64,000 nucleotides of DNA. It comes from Micromonospora costi. GTDB lineage: Bacteria; Actinomycetota; Actinomycetes; Mycobacteriales; Micromonosporaceae. Shown here one piece after another: positions 1 to 8,612 of the stretch. The DNA lies in contig NZ_RBAN01000001.1 in assembly GCF_003626655.1 (NCBI RefSeq), forward strand, positions 186,001 through 250,000, given 5' to 3'. A program made the position numbers and the translations under genes. Positions within the stretch are counted from its first letter, which is position 1. Every line of letters starts with the position of its first letter. A model generated the notes under the pieces. The model ran no database searches. It worked only from the letters and a program-made list of their open reading frames with translations, and was not told the DNA's origin.

Positions 1-294
1 GAAGTGGCCGATGCGGGCCTTGGCCATCACCGGGATGGAGACCGCGTTGATGATGCCGTCGATCATGTCCGGGTCGCTCATCCGGGACACGCCGCCCTGG
101 GCGCGGATGTCCGCGGGGACGCGCTCCAGCGCCATGACGGCGACCGCGCCGGCGTCCTCGGCGATCTTGGCCTGTTCGGGGGTGACCACGTCCATGATCA
201 CGCCGCCCTTGAGCATCTCGGCCATGCCGCGCTTGACGCGCGCGGTGCCGACGACCGGGCTGGTGCTGCTGGTCTCGGAGGCGGTTTCGGGCAC
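1..294 (-). CDS. pdxS: Pyridoxal 5'-phosphate synthase lyase subunit PdxS (partial, N-terminus only)
   Basis: PdxS makes PLP from ribose 5-phosphate, glyceraldehyde 3-phosphate and ammonia supplied by the glutaminase PdxT. Only the first 98 residues are here; the gene runs off the left edge. Visible family features are the stretch [18 protein letters not shown], then [24 protein letters not shown] and [11 protein letters not shown], which carry early (beta/alpha)8-barrel elements. I chose the GTG at 294 because GAGGAG lies 9 nt upstream. In mycobacteria and streptomycetes pdxS sits downstream of the pgsA-patA-pimA genes, as it does here. Confidence 0.95.
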   Translation of the reverse strand, partial: MPETASETSSTSPVVGTARVKRGMAEMLKGGVIMDVVTPEQAKIAEDAGAVAVMALERVPADIRAQGGVSRMSDPDMIDGIINAVSIPVMAKARIGHF

Positions 295-468
295 GGGACA
301 TCGCTCCTCAGGCGTGCTCGGGAGGTGACGGCGAAATGCTACGTCCGCTGCAACGCCGTTCCGACAGCCAATCAGACCCCCGGTGGCCTGGACTGTGCGG
401 GCCGTCACCGCGTCCCTGGACGGCCCGCGCCCGGGGGCGCCCATCAGGGCCGGAACCGGACGCCGGAC

Positions 469-547
469 GTGATCGACACCAGATCGCCGAAATCGCGCTA
501 TCGGGACGCGCGGAACACCGCGACTTCCGGGAACCGGAGTCGATCAC
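469..547. repeat. 79-bp imperfect palindrome between two same-strand genes
   Basis: The 295-677 gap has no credible gene but holds this hairpin. The outer arms GTGATCGAC (469-477) and GTCGATCAC (539-547) pair perfectly. The next 20 or so bases on each side pair with about seven mismatches, down to CGCG/CGCG. It lies upstream of pdxS and downstream of the small membrane-protein gene, both on the minus strand. It could be a terminator for the upstream operon or a member of the dispersed palindromes seen elsewhere in the window. Confidence 0.6.
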
Positions 548-677
548 CTCGGGCGGTGACCCAGTCGTGTAGGCGCTGTCGAGCTGCCTCAGGCATGGGG
601 CGCGGAGGGGTCACCCGTCGTCAGCCGGGGCGTCCCACCAGCTCAGGCGGTCCGGTCCGGCGGCGAGCGCGGCGTAC

Positions 678-1181
678 TCAGCCGGTGGGCACGTCCGCCG
701 GTGCGCTCAGGGTGGGATCGTCGATGTCGAAGTAGCGGGGCCACTCCCGGCCCCGCCCCATCCGCAGCAGGCGTACCAGCGGACGGCCGCGCGCCGCCCG
801 CGCGTCCCGCACCAGGTCGGTGTGCACCTGCCGGGCCAGCGCGAGCCGGCGGCTGGCCGCGATGACCGCCTCGCAGTCCGGGTCGGTCGGGTCCAGCTGC
901 ACGGCGCGCAGCTGCCGGGTCAGGTCGTTCTCGGCGGCCTCGCGCTCGTCCGGGCGGGCGTCGAGCGCGATCCGCGCCGCCGCGTACAGCTCGACGCCGT
1001 AGCGGCGCTCGGCCAGCACGGCGGCGGCCGCCGCGCGCCGCAGCAGGTGCGCGTCGAGCGCGCGGGCCGCGAGCTCCGCGCGGTCCTGCAGCCGCTGCAC
1101 CCGGCCGGCGGTCCAGACGAGGTACGCCGAGACCAGCCCGACGGCCACGGCCGCGCCCACCGCCCACCACATGCCCGGCAT
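678..1181 (-). CDS. Small membrane-anchored protein of unknown function (Rv2609c position)
   Basis: 167 residues. One N-terminal membrane segment (about residues 5-23) is followed by an Ala/Arg-rich, largely helical cytosolic part. The stretch just after the membrane helix (LQDRAELAARALDAHLLRR) is faintly LemA-like, but I cannot assign the family. The last 40 residues hold a Pro/Arg-rich tail ending in ADVPTG. It lies 106 bp downstream of pimA on the same strand, the place occupied by Rv2609c in M. tuberculosis, which is longer. A role in phosphatidylinositol-mannoside metabolism is only positional inference. The ATG is preceded by GGAG about 10 nt upstream. Confidence 0.75.
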   Translation of the reverse strand: MPGMWWAVGAAVAVGLVSAYLVWTAGRVQRLQDRAELAARALDAHLLRRAAAAAVLAERRYGVELYAAARIALDARPDEREAAENDLTRQLRAVQLDPTDPDCEAVIAASRRLALARQVHTDLVRDARAARGRPLVRLLRMGRGREWPRYFDIDDPTLSAPADVPTG

Positions 1182-1287
1182 CGTAGTGCTGCTCCGTTCC
1201 CGTCCCGCGGGGCCCGGCCGACGCGCGCTCGCTCACGTCGATGCCTCGTGGCCCTCGTCCCGCACCCGCCGGTGGGCGGGCGCCGGT

Positions 1288-2448
1288 TCAGCCCAGCCCC
1301 ACCCACTCCTCGTCGATGACCCGCCCGTCGGTGGCCTCGATCGCCGCCGCGTACACCTCGAGCACCCGCCGCGCGACCACCGGCCAGTCGAAGCTCGCCA
1401 CCACCTGGTCGCCGCTGGCGGTCAGCACGGCGCGCGCGGGCGCGTCGTCGAGCAGCTCGACCAGCGCGTCGCCCAGCGCCGCCGCGTTCCCTGTGGGGAA
1501 GAGCCGCCCCGCCCGACCGCCGTCGAGCACGCGGCGGAACGCGTCGAGGTCGCTCGCGACCACGGTGGTACCGGCGGCCAGCGCCTCGGTGAGGATCATG
1601 CCGAACGACTCGCCGCCGGTGTTGGGCGCCACGTAGAGGTGGACGCTGCGCAGCATGCGCGCCTTGTCCGGCTCGGACACGAGGCCCAGGAAGGTGACCC
1701 GGTCGCGCAGCGCGGCCGGGAACTGGTCGAACAACTCGTCCGGCTCGCCGGGCCCGGCCACGAGCAGCCGCAGCCCGGGGCGGCGCGGCGCCAGCGCGAC
1801 GAACGCGTCGCGGAGCACCGGGAAACCCTTGCGGGGCTCGGTGAACCGGCCCAGGAAACCGAGGGTTCCGCCGGTGCCCGGGCCGCACTCCCCGGGCCAG
1901 CCGGGCAGCGGCTCGGCGTCGGCGAACTTGGCGACCGCCACCCCGTTCGGGATCTCGACGGCGCCGCCGTCCAGGTGCTCGACCTGCACCTTGCGGGCCA
2001 GCGCGCTCACCGCGATCCGGGCGGTGATGCGTTCCAGCACGATCTGGAGCACGCCCTGGGCGGCGGCCAGGGCCCGGGACCGGGTGATGGCGGTGTGGAA
2101 GGTGGCGACCACCGGCCCGCGCGCGGACAGGACGGCGAGCAGGGACAGGCTCAGCGTCAGCGGCTCGTGGACGTGCAGCACGTCGAAGTCGCCGCGGGTG
2201 ATCCACCGGCGGACCCGCGCGGTGGAGACGGGCCCGAACGCGATGCGCGCCACCGAGCCGTTGTACGGAAGGGGGACGGCCCGGCCGGCCGGCACCACGT
2301 ACGGCGGCAGCGGGGAGTCCTCGTCGGCCGGGGCGAGCACGCTGACCTCGTGGCCGAGCGCGATCAGCGCCTCGGCGAGGTCCATGACGTGGTTCTGCAC
2401 CCCGCCCGGGACGTCGAAGGAGTACGGGCACACGATGCCGATCCGCAC
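1288..2448 (-). CDS. pimA: Phosphatidylinositol alpha-mannosyltransferase PimA (GT4)
   Basis: 386 residues, the usual length for PimA. It transfers the first mannose from GDP-mannose to phosphatidylinositol at the inner membrane face. The N-terminal Rossmann half begins IGIVCPYSFDVPGGVQNHV, a typical PimA/GT4 glycine-rich start, followed by DVLHVHEPL. The C-terminal half has the nucleotide-binding segments GTLGFLGRFTEPRKGF and APNTGGESFGMILTEAL, which carries the GT4 E(x7)E motif. The GTG at 2448 lies one base after the patA stop codon, so the genes are transcriptionally and probably translationally coupled. Order pgsA-patA-pimA matches the mycobacterial PIM operon, which strengthens the call. 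Confidence 0.95.
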   Translation of the reverse strand: MRIGIVCPYSFDVPGGVQNHVMDLAEALIALGHEVSVLAPADEDSPLPPYVVPAGRAVPLPYNGSVARIAFGPVSTARVRRWITRGDFDVLHVHEPLTLSLSLLAVLSARGPVVATFHTAITRSRALAAAQGVLQIVLERITARIAVSALARKVQVEHLDGGAVEIPNGVAVAKFADAEPLPGWPGECGPGTGGTLGFLGRFTEPRKGFPVLRDAFVALAPRRPGLRLLVAGPGEPDELFDQFPAALRDRVTFLGLVSEPDKARMLRSVHLYVAPNTGGESFGMILTEALAAGTTVVASDLDAFRRVLDGGRAGRLFPTGNAAALGDALVELLDDAPARAVLTASGDQVVASFDWPVVARRVLEVYAAAIEATDGRVIDEEWVGLG

Positions 2449-2449
2449 G

Positions 2450-3358
2450 TCATCGCCCTCTGTCCGCGTTCGTGGTGCGGCGCTGGTCGAGCCACATCCG
2501 TTGCAGCATGTGCCAGTCCTCCGGGTGCCGGGCGACGCCCACCGCCAGCTCGTCGGCGATCCGCTGGGTGAGCGCCCGGACGCGCTGGTCGAGCGGCCCC
2601 TCGTCGGGGCCAGGCACCGGCAGCGGGCCCTCGATGGCCGCGCACGCCCGGTCCGGTTCGAACCACAGGGAGGCCACGTAGAGGGGCGCGCGGGTGCGCA
2701 GGGCCAGCAGGGCCGGCCCGGCCGGCATCCGGGTCCGGGAGCCGAAGAAGTCCACCTCGACACCGCGGGCGGAGAGATCCCGGTCGGCCAGCAACGGCAC
2801 CACGGCACCGGCCCGCAGCCGGTCGACGAGCACGTCGAACGCTGGCCGTGGGCCGCCGCGGTTGGGCAGGATCTCCATGCCGAGACCCTCCCGGAAGGCG
2901 ACGAAACGCTCGAACATGCCCTCCGGCAGCCGCTCGGCGACCGTGGTGATCGGCCAGCCGTTGGCGGCCACCCACGCCCCCGCGGCGTCCCAGTTGCCGG
3001 CGTGCGGAAGCGCGATCACCGCGCCCCGGCCGGACGCCACGGCCGCCGCCAGCTCCTCCTCGCCGTCGAGCCGGAAGGTGGCGAGGATCTGCTCGCGGCT
3101 GAGCGAGGGCAGTCGGAACGCCTCCATCCAGTACCGGGCGTACGAGCGCAGGCCCCGACGGACGAGGTCGTCCAGCTCGGCGTCCGGCATGTCGGGCCCG
3201 ACCACCCGGCGCAGGTTCGCCCGCAGCCGGTCCGTGGCGCCGCCGCCTCGCCGGTGGACGCGATCCGCACCGGCCCGGAACGCCGCGGCCACGACGGGCC
3301 GCGGCAGCGCGCGCACCACCCGCCAGCCGGCGACGTAGCCGAGCTCGGTGAGATTCAC
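2450..3358 (-). CDS. patA: Phosphatidylinositol mannoside acyltransferase PatA (LPLAT family)
   Basis: 302 residues of the HtrB/LpxL-type lysophospholipid acyltransferase family. It acylates the mannose of PIM1/PIM2 from acyl-CoA at the membrane. The catalytic HX4D motif is HAGNWD at residues 119-124. Other family segments are YWMEAFRLP, LADRDLSARGVEVDFFG and HPEDWHMLQRMW near the C-terminus. The start codon overlaps the stop of pgsA by four bases (ATGA), and the stop is one base from the pimA start, so three PIM genes form a coupled unit. Confidence 0.93.
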   Translation of the reverse strand: MNLTELGYVAGWRVVRALPRPVVAAAFRAGADRVHRRGGGATDRLRANLRRVVGPDMPDAELDDLVRRGLRSYARYWMEAFRLPSLSREQILATFRLDGEEELAAAVASGRGAVIALPHAGNWDAAGAWVAANGWPITTVAERLPEGMFERFVAFREGLGMEILPNRGGPRPAFDVLVDRLRAGAVVPLLADRDLSARGVEVDFFGSRTRMPAGPALLALRTRAPLYVASLWFEPDRACAAIEGPLPVPGPDEGPLDQRVRALTQRIADELAVGVARHPEDWHMLQRMWLDQRRTTNADRGR

Positions 3359-3987
3359 CCGTTTCCGCCCGGTGTGGGGACCTGCCGCGCCTGCCGGTAG
3401 ACGTGCGTCATGCGCTGCCCGACCGTGAAGATCGACACGGCCGCGAGCAGCCAGAGCGCGATCTGCAGGGCCGGGTCGACGCCCAGGCCGGTGAGCAGGC
3501 CGCCGACCCCCACGATCAGCAGCCGCTCGGTGCGTTCGGCGATGCCCACGTTGGCGGTCATGCCGAGGCCCTCGGCGCGGGCCTTCACGTACGAGACCAC
3601 GCTGCCGGCGGCCAGACAGAGCAGCGCCGCGGCCACGCCGGCGTGCTCACCCTGGGTGGCCAGCCAGTACGCGACCGCGCCGAACACGGCGCTGTCGGCG
3701 ATCCGGTCCATGCTCGAGTCGAGGAACGCGCCGAACCGGGTGGAGCCGCCGCTCATCCGGGCCATCGTGCCGTCGAGGAGGTCGGTGAGCGCGAAGACCG
3801 TGACGATCAGCGCGCCGGCGACCAGGTGACCGCGGGCGCCGAAGCCGAGCGCGCCGACCAGCACGCCGACGGTGCCGGTCACGGTGACCGCGTTGGGGGT
3901 GACGCCCGCCCGGAGCAGGCCGCGTGCGAGCGGCTCGACGACGCGGGTCATCCCCGCGCGGGCCGACACTTGGAAGATCTTCGCCAT
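3355..3987 (-). CDS. pgsA: CDP-alcohol phosphatidyltransferase, phosphatidylinositol phosphate synthase
   Basis: 210 residues, multi-pass membrane enzyme. The full CDP-alcohol phosphatidyltransferase signature is present between residues 69 and 98: DLLDGTMAR, then G(x3)D(x3)D in FGAFLDSSMDR. In actinobacteria the copy next to patA and pimA makes phosphatidylinositol phosphate from CDP-diacylglycerol and inositol phosphate, so this is pgsA1-like and not phosphatidylglycerophosphate synthase. A longer in-frame start exists 69 codons upstream, but MAKIFQVSARAG is the conserved family beginning. First gene of the PIM operon. Confidence 0.93.
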   Translation of the reverse strand: MAKIFQVSARAGMTRVVEPLARGLLRAGVTPNAVTVTGTVGVLVGALGFGARGHLVAGALIVTVFALTDLLDGTMARMSGGSTRFGAFLDSSMDRIADSAVFGAVAYWLATQGEHAGVAAALLCLAAGSVVSYVKARAEGLGMTANVGIAERTERLLIVGVGGLLTGLGVDPALQIALWLLAAVSIFTVGQRMTHVYRQARQVPTPGGNG

Positions 3988-4097
3988 GGCGGTCCCACGA
4001 TAACGGTCCACCGAGGTGCGGCGATACGGCCGGTCAGGGCACGGCCGCCGCGGAGGCTTGTGCCCGCCCGGCAACGGGTGTGAGATCGGGTCAGGAA

Positions 4098-4113
4098 GGT
4101 GACCCAGGTCACC
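4098..4113. promoter_or_regulatory. Perfect 6-4-6 inverted repeat in a divergent promoter region
   Basis: GGTGAC-ccag-GTCACC lies in the 250-bp gap between pgsA (minus) and the EF-G-like gene (plus). Size and symmetry fit a dimeric repressor site, but no regulator gene is adjacent, so this is a candidate only. Confidence 0.35.
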
Positions 4114-4237
4114 CGCCCGACCGTCCAGTTCCCGCTGTGCAGCAGACCACCGGAGGATATCGCCGCGCACTCGCCCCGGGCCGCACCCCGTCACGCGCGG
4201 CGGTCGCCACCACCACCGGCTGAGGGAGGTGCGCCCG

Positions 4238-6397
4238 ATGGCGCAGAAAAGTCAGGAGAAGGGTGTCACCGGCGTCGCGCCGGTGGTGACCGAGCCCGGC
4301 AGGGTTCGCAACGTGGTGCTCGTCGGGCACTCCGGCGTGGGCAAGACGACCCTGGTCGAGGCGCTGCTCACGGCCAGCGGCACGATCGGCCGCGCCGGCA
4401 CGGTCACCGACGGCACCACGGTGTGCGACCACGACCCCGCCGCCGTACGGCAGCAGCGGTCGGTGAGCCTGGCCTGCGCGCCGCTGCTGCACGACGGCAT
4501 CAAGGTCAACCTTCTGGACACCCCCGGTTACGCGGACTTCGTGGGCGAGCTGCGCGCCGGGCTGCGCGCCGCCGACGCCGCGCTGTTCGTCGTCTCCGCC
4601 GCCGACGGGATGGACGCGGCCACCGCCGCGCTCTGGGAGGAGTGCGCCGCCGTCGACATGCCCCGGGCCGTCGCGGTCTCCCGGCTGGACCACCCGCGCG
4701 CCGACTTCGACGAGGCCGTGGCGCTGTGCCAGCGGGTCTTCGGCGACAACGTACTCCCGCTCTACCTGCCGATGCTCGGCGACGACGGCGTCTCCACCGT
4801 CGGCCTGCTCGGCCTCATCACCCGGCGCGTCTTCGACTACAGCAACGGGCTGCCCGCCGACGTCCGTGAGCCGGACCCGGAGCACCTGCCCGCGATCGCC
4901 GAGTCCCGCAACGAGCTGATCGAGGGGATCATCGCCGAGAGCGAGGACGAGTCGCTGATGGACCGCTACCTCGGTGGCGAGGAGATCGGCACGGACGTAC
5001 TCATCGACGACCTGGAGAAGGCCGTGGCCCGCGGCCACTTCTACCCGGTGGTGCCGGTCTGCGCCGAGACCGGCGTCGGGCTGGACGCGCTGCTGGAGGT
5101 GCTCACCGCCGCGTTCCCGTCGCCGCTGGAGCACGAGCTGCCCGCGGTCAGCGGGGTGGACGGCTCCCCCCGCCCGCCGCTGACCTGCGACCCGGCCGGC
5201 CCGCTCGTCGCCGAGGTGGTCAAGACCACCATCGACCGGCACGTGGGGCGGGTGTCCCTGGTCCGCGTCTTCTCCGGCACGCTGAGCCCGGAACAGACCG
5301 TGCACGTCTCCGGGCACGGCATGGCCGAACGCGGGCACCCCGACCACGACGCCGACGAGCGGGTCGGGCACATCTACACCCCGCTCGGCGCGACCCTGCG
5401 CGAGGTGTCGTCGTGCGTGGCGGGCGACATCTGCGCGATCACCAAGTCGGGCAGCGCCGAGACCGGCGACACCATCTCCGCCAAGGACGAACCGCTGCTC
5501 ATCGCGCCGTGGGAGATGCCCGAGCCGCTGCTGCCCGTGGCGATCGTGGCGAAGTCCCGGTCGGACGAGGACGCCCTGGCCCGCAACCTGGCGCGGCTGG
5601 TGGCCGGCGACCCGACCCTGCGACTGGAACGCAACGCCGAGACCCACCAGCTGGTCCTGTGGTGCATGGGCGAGGCGCACGCCGACGTGGTGCTGGACCG
5701 GCTGCGCGCCGGCGGCGTCGAACTGGAGACCGAGCCCGTACGGGTGGCGCTGCGGGAGACGTTCACCAGCGGCGCGAAGGGGCACGGCCGGCACGTCAAG
5801 CAGTCCGGCGGCCACGGCCAGTACGCCGTCTGCGACATCGAGGTCGAGCCACTGCCCCGCGGCGGCGGCTTCGAGTTCGTCGACCGGGTGGTCGGCGGCG
5901 CGGTGCCGCACAACTACATCCCGTCGGTCGAGAAGGGCGTCCGGGCGCAGATGGAGCGCGGCCTCGTCGCCGGATACCCGGTGGTGGACCTGCGGGTGAC
6001 GCTCTACGACGGCAAGGCGCACAGCGTCGACTCCTCCGACGCCGCCTTCCAGACCGCCGGCGCGCTCGCACTGCGGGACGCGGCCGAGAAGGGCCAGCCG
6101 ACGCTGCTGGAACCCGTCGACGAGGTGACCATCCGCGTACCGGACAGCGCGGTCGGCGCCGTGATGGGCGACCTGTCGGGGCGGCGAGGGCGGGTGCTGG
6201 GCACCGAGCCGGACCCGGACGGCGAGGGACGGACCCTGGTCCGCGCCGAGGTGCCCGCCACCGAACTGCTCCGCTACGCCGTGGAGCTGCGGTCGATGAC
6301 TGCCGGCACCGGCACCTTCCGGCGTACCTTCGTCCGCTACGACCCGATGCCCCCACACCTCGCCGACCAGGCCCGCAAGGAACACACCGCAACCTGA
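4238..6397 (+). CDS. EF-G-like translational GTPase (FusA2/EF-G2 group)
   Basis: 719 residues with the EF-G domain order: GTPase domain (about 25-280), beta-barrel domain II, then domains III-V including ESVEKGVRAQMERG-like and GRRGRVLG segments. The G-motifs are atypical. The P-loop is GHSGVGKT (residues 30-37), the switch I RGITI is replaced by RSVSL, G3 is DTPGYADF, and the G4 NKxD is SRLD. These changes mark the actinobacterial EF-G-like paralogues, not the housekeeping FusA encoded in the str operon. The ATG at 4238 has GGGAGGT 7 nt upstream, so I prefer it to the upstream GTG. Its role may be ribosome rescue or stress, but this is unproven. It interrupts the usual pgsA-HIT-thrS gene order. 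Confidence 0.9.
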   Translation: MAQKSQEKGVTGVAPVVTEPGRVRNVVLVGHSGVGKTTLVEALLTASGTIGRAGTVTDGTTVCDHDPAAVRQQRSVSLACAPLLHDGIKVNLLDTPGYADFVGELRAGLRAADAALFVVSAADGMDAATAALWEECAAVDMPRAVAVSRLDHPRADFDEAVALCQRVFGDNVLPLYLPMLGDDGVSTVGLLGLITRRVFDYSNGLPADVREPDPEHLPAIAESRNELIEGIIAESEDESLMDRYLGGEEIGTDVLIDDLEKAVARGHFYPVVPVCAETGVGLDALLEVLTAAFPSPLEHELPAVSGVDGSPRPPLTCDPAGPLVAEVVKTTIDRHVGRVSLVRVFSGTLSPEQTVHVSGHGMAERGHPDHDADERVGHIYTPLGATLREVSSCVAGDICAITKSGSAETGDTISAKDEPLLIAPWEMPEPLLPVAIVAKSRSDEDALARNLARLVAGDPTLRLERNAETHQLVLWCMGEAHADVVLDRLRAGGVELETEPVRVALRETFTSGAKGHGRHVKQSGGHGQYAVCDIEVEPLPRGGGFEFVDRVVGGAVPHNYIPSVEKGVRAQMERGLVAGYPVVDLRVTLYDGKAHSVDSSDAAFQTAGALALRDAAEKGQPTLLEPVDEVTIRVPDSAVGAVMGDLSGRRGRVLGTEPDPDGEGRTLVRAEVPATELLRYAVELRSMTAGTGTFRRTFVRYDPMPPHLADQARKEHTAT

Positions 6398-6435
6398 CCC
6401 CCGCGCGGGTCTACGACGCCCGCCCCCGCGCGCCA

Positions 6436-6484
6436 GACCTCCCCGCCGAGCCCGACCTCCCCGCCGAGCCCGACCTCCCCGCCG
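6436..6484 (+). repeat. 18-bp tandem repeat, 2.7 copies
   Basis: Three head-to-tail copies of an 18-bp unit (GACCTCCCCGCCGAGCCC, the last one truncated to 13 bp) lie just after the EF-G-like gene and run directly into the first palindrome. The 6398-6873 gap holds these repeats and two palindromes but no supported gene. Confidence 0.85.
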
Positions 6485-6553
6485 ATCATGCAGTTGTGGT
6501 GCCCGAGCTCTCCGCTTTCGCCAGGTTTGCGGGGCACCACAACTGCATGATCG
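6483..6553. repeat. Intergenic palindrome, type A, copy 1 (22-bp perfect stem)
   Basis: The left arm starts CGATCATGCAGTTGTGGTGC and is matched perfectly by 6532-6553; the loop is about 27 nt and contains CCGCTTTCGCC. It sits between convergent genes (EF-G-like and aldo/keto reductase), so it could terminate transcription from both sides. A near-identical copy follows 200 bp downstream. Confidence 0.85.
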
Positions 6554-6681
6554 CGGGCGAGAGGCGCCGGAGTGCGGGCGTGTTCCTGTCGGGGGGTGTG
6601 TTTCGGGCACGGTGGGCGGGCCTGGGGTGTGGGCTTCCGACAGCGGCTTCCCGGCACCGGATCCCCGCGGGGCCTCCCCGC

Positions 6682-6752
6682 CGATCATGCAGTTGTGGTG
6701 CCTGGAGTCACCGCTTTCGCCGGGTTTGGGGGGCACCACAACTGCATGATCG
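6682..6752. repeat. Intergenic palindrome, type A, copy 2 (21-bp perfect stem)
   Basis: The same stem as copy 1, and the loop again carries CCGCTTTCGCC followed by GGGTTTGGG. Two copies within 270 bp in one convergent gap suggest a spreading or duplicated element, since a simple terminator would need only one. Confidence 0.85.
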
Positions 6753-6873
6753 CGGGCGGGGGCGGGGCCGGGAGCGCGGCTGGGCGAGGGGCGGCTGCTC
6801 GACATGGTCTTCGCCAACGATCGCGCGGTTCCTGGGCGGGGGCAGGCGGGACATCTCAGGGGCGCGGGGGCTG

Positions 6874-7932
6874 TCAGGGGTGGGTCGCGGGCACGGTGGG
6901 GCGGGGCCAGCGCGGGTGGTCGGCGTCGCGCAGCGCCGCGCTGCGTAGGGCAGCGAGTTGGCGTTCGACCTCGGCGAACTGGTCCGGGCCCAGCGGGCCG
7001 CGCCGCAGGGCGGCGGCGTTCTCCTCCACCTGGGCGACGGTCCGGCACCCGGGGATCGGGATCGTCCGCCCGCTGCGCGCCCAGATCCAGCCCAGCGCGC
7101 CCTGGGCCAGGGTGCGCCCGTCGCCGGTCAGCGCCTCGCGTACGGCGGCCACCCGGCGCAGCCACTCCGGCGCCGGACGGCCCCCACGGAACCACTCCAG
7201 CCAGCCCGGCGCTAGCCCGCGTACGTCGTCGCGGGGCAGCGTGGAGTCCGCGGTGTACTTGCCGGTCAGCAGGCCCATGCCCAGCGGCCCCCGGTTGACG
7301 CTGGCCAGGTCGTACTTCTCGCACACGGCGAGCAGCTCGGGCGCGTCGCGCAGCACGGACAGCGCGTGCTGCACGGCGGTCGCGCCCGGGGCCCCGTGGC
7401 CGAACGCGGCGGCCCGGTCGGGGCGGTCGGTGCTCCAGCCGTACGCCCGGATCAGCCCCTCGGCGACCAACTCCTCCAGCGTGCCGATCAGCGCCTCGGC
7501 CCGCGACAGCGGCAGGTCGGCGAGGTGCAGCTGGTACAGGTCGATCCAGTCGGTGTCCAGCCGGCGCAGCGAGGCGGTGACGGCCCGGCGCAGGTACGCC
7601 GGTGAGGCGTCCTCGCCGGTGGCCTGCCGCGTCGCCTCGTCGAAGGTGTAGCCCCACTTGGTGGCGATGACGGCCTCGTTCCGTCGGCCCGCGAGGGCGC
7701 GGCCGATGATCCGTTCGCTGTGGCCCGCCCCGTACGTGTCGGCCGTGTCGAACAGCGTGACGCCGAGGTCGAGCGCACGCCGGACGGCCCGCACGGACTC
7801 GTCGTCGTCCACGGCGCCCCAGCCCAGGGGCTGGCTCCCCTCAGCCCACGGACCACCGATCGCCCAGCACCCCATGCCCAGGGCGCTCACCTCGATGCCG
7901 CTGCGTCCCAACGTCCGCGTCGTGACAACCAC
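6874..7932 (-). CDS. Aldo/keto reductase
   Basis: 352 residues, one TIM barrel, NADPH-dependent reduction of aldehydes or ketones in the cytosol. The catalytic tetrad is visible: Asp62 and Tyr67 in FDTADTYGAG, Lys92 in IATKWG, and His136 in LYQLHLAD. The C-terminal cofactor region reads RTIPIPGCRTVAQVEEN. The GTG start begins VVTTRTLGRSGIEVSALGMG, the usual AKR opening, with AGGA about 8 nt upstream. The substrate is unknown. It converges on the EF-G-like gene with two palindromes between them, and diverges from the HAD-type gene. Confidence 0.9.
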   Translation of the reverse strand: MVVTTRTLGRSGIEVSALGMGCWAIGGPWAEGSQPLGWGAVDDDESVRAVRRALDLGVTLFDTADTYGAGHSERIIGRALAGRRNEAVIATKWGYTFDEATRQATGEDASPAYLRRAVTASLRRLDTDWIDLYQLHLADLPLSRAEALIGTLEELVAEGLIRAYGWSTDRPDRAAAFGHGAPGATAVQHALSVLRDAPELLAVCEKYDLASVNRGPLGMGLLTGKYTADSTLPRDDVRGLAPGWLEWFRGGRPAPEWLRRVAAVREALTGDGRTLAQGALGWIWARSGRTIPIPGCRTVAQVEENAAALRRGPLGPDQFAEVERQLAALRSAALRDADHPRWPRPTVPATHP

Positions 7933-7998
7933 CGGCCGATCCTGCCACCTCGAGTCCGCTCAACCGCAACAAAACCGCACCGGGACTTCCGCGCCCTG

Positions 7999-8075
7999 CC
8001 GACCCCGGTGATCATGAAGTTATTGCCGCGACACGCCGTGTAATCGAGCAATAACTTCATGATCACCGGGGTCGG
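7999..8075. repeat. Intergenic palindrome, type B, copy 1 (27-bp perfect stem)
   Basis: The arms 7999-8025 and 8049-8075 pair without mismatch. The stem includes GATCATGAAGTTATTG and the 23-nt loop contains CCGCGACACGCCG. It lies between divergent genes, so it is not simply a terminator at gene ends. The same loop motif and stem tip occur at 13676-13730. Confidence 0.9.
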
Positions 8076-8108
8076 GGCGGGAGTGGCGCGGGACGGGGGT
8101 TGGTGCGG

Positions 8109-8114
8109 CATGAT
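8109..8114 (+). promoter_or_regulatory. Leaderless promoter -10 box (CATGAT)
   Basis: CATGAT lies 6 nt before the ATG at 8121 and no Shine-Dalgarno is present, which fits transcription starting at the A of the start codon. Confidence 0.45.
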
Positions 8115-8120
8115 CGGCGC

Positions 8121-8603
8121 ATGCGGCGGCTCGGGGTGGACATCGGCGGCGTGATCATCGAGCCGAGCGACGACGACGCGGACACGTCGTTCTTCGGCGA
8201 CCACTACCTGCGTACGCCGGCGGTCGCGGGAGCCTTCGACGCACTCGCGACGCTCTGCGCCGAGATGGACGAGGTGCACCTGGTCAGCAAGTGCGGCGAG
8301 GACACCGAGCGGCGGACCCGCGAGTGGCTCGCCCACCACGACTTCCACACCCGCACCGGCGCACCGGCGGATCGCGTGCACTTCTGCCGCACCCGCCCGG
8401 CGAAGGCGCCCATCGCCCGGCGACTCGGGCTGACCCACTTCGTCGACGACCGGCTCGAGGTGCTCGGCTACCTGGAGACGGTGCCGCACCGCTACCTGTT
8501 CCGCGGCCGGCCCGCCGAGGTCGCGGCGCACCGCGCGCAGCTGCCCGGCGTACACCAAGTCGCGAGCTGGCCGGAGCTGGTCGCGGCGCTGCGCGCGACC
8601 TGA
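8121..8603 (+). CDS. HAD-superfamily-like protein (putative hydrolase)
   Basis: 160 residues. It begins RRLGVDIGGVIIEP, which resembles HAD motif I although the usual second Asp (DxD) is replaced (DIGG). A Ser/Lys-containing segment (HLVSKCGEDTERR) fits motif II/III, and LTHFVDDRLEVLGYL fits the acidic motif IV. The DxD change makes phosphatase activity uncertain. The substrate is unknown. The ATG at 8121 has no ribosome-binding site but a -10-like CATGAT 6 nt upstream, so it is probably leaderless. Confidence 0.75.
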   Translation: MRRLGVDIGGVIIEPSDDDADTSFFGDHYLRTPAVAGAFDALATLCAEMDEVHLVSKCGEDTERRTREWLAHHDFHTRTGAPADRVHFCRTRPAKAPIARRLGLTHFVDDRLEVLGYLETVPHRYLFRGRPAEVAAHRAQLPGVHQVASWPELVAALRAT

Positions 8604-8612
8604 TCCACCGAC

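Noticed and set aside
4109..7657. A very long open frame (over 1,100 codons) on the minus strand opposite the EF-G-like gene
   Set aside because: It is the shadow of GC-rich plus-strand coding; its translation is Arg/Gly/Val-rich with no domain, and the plus-strand proteins are recognisable families.
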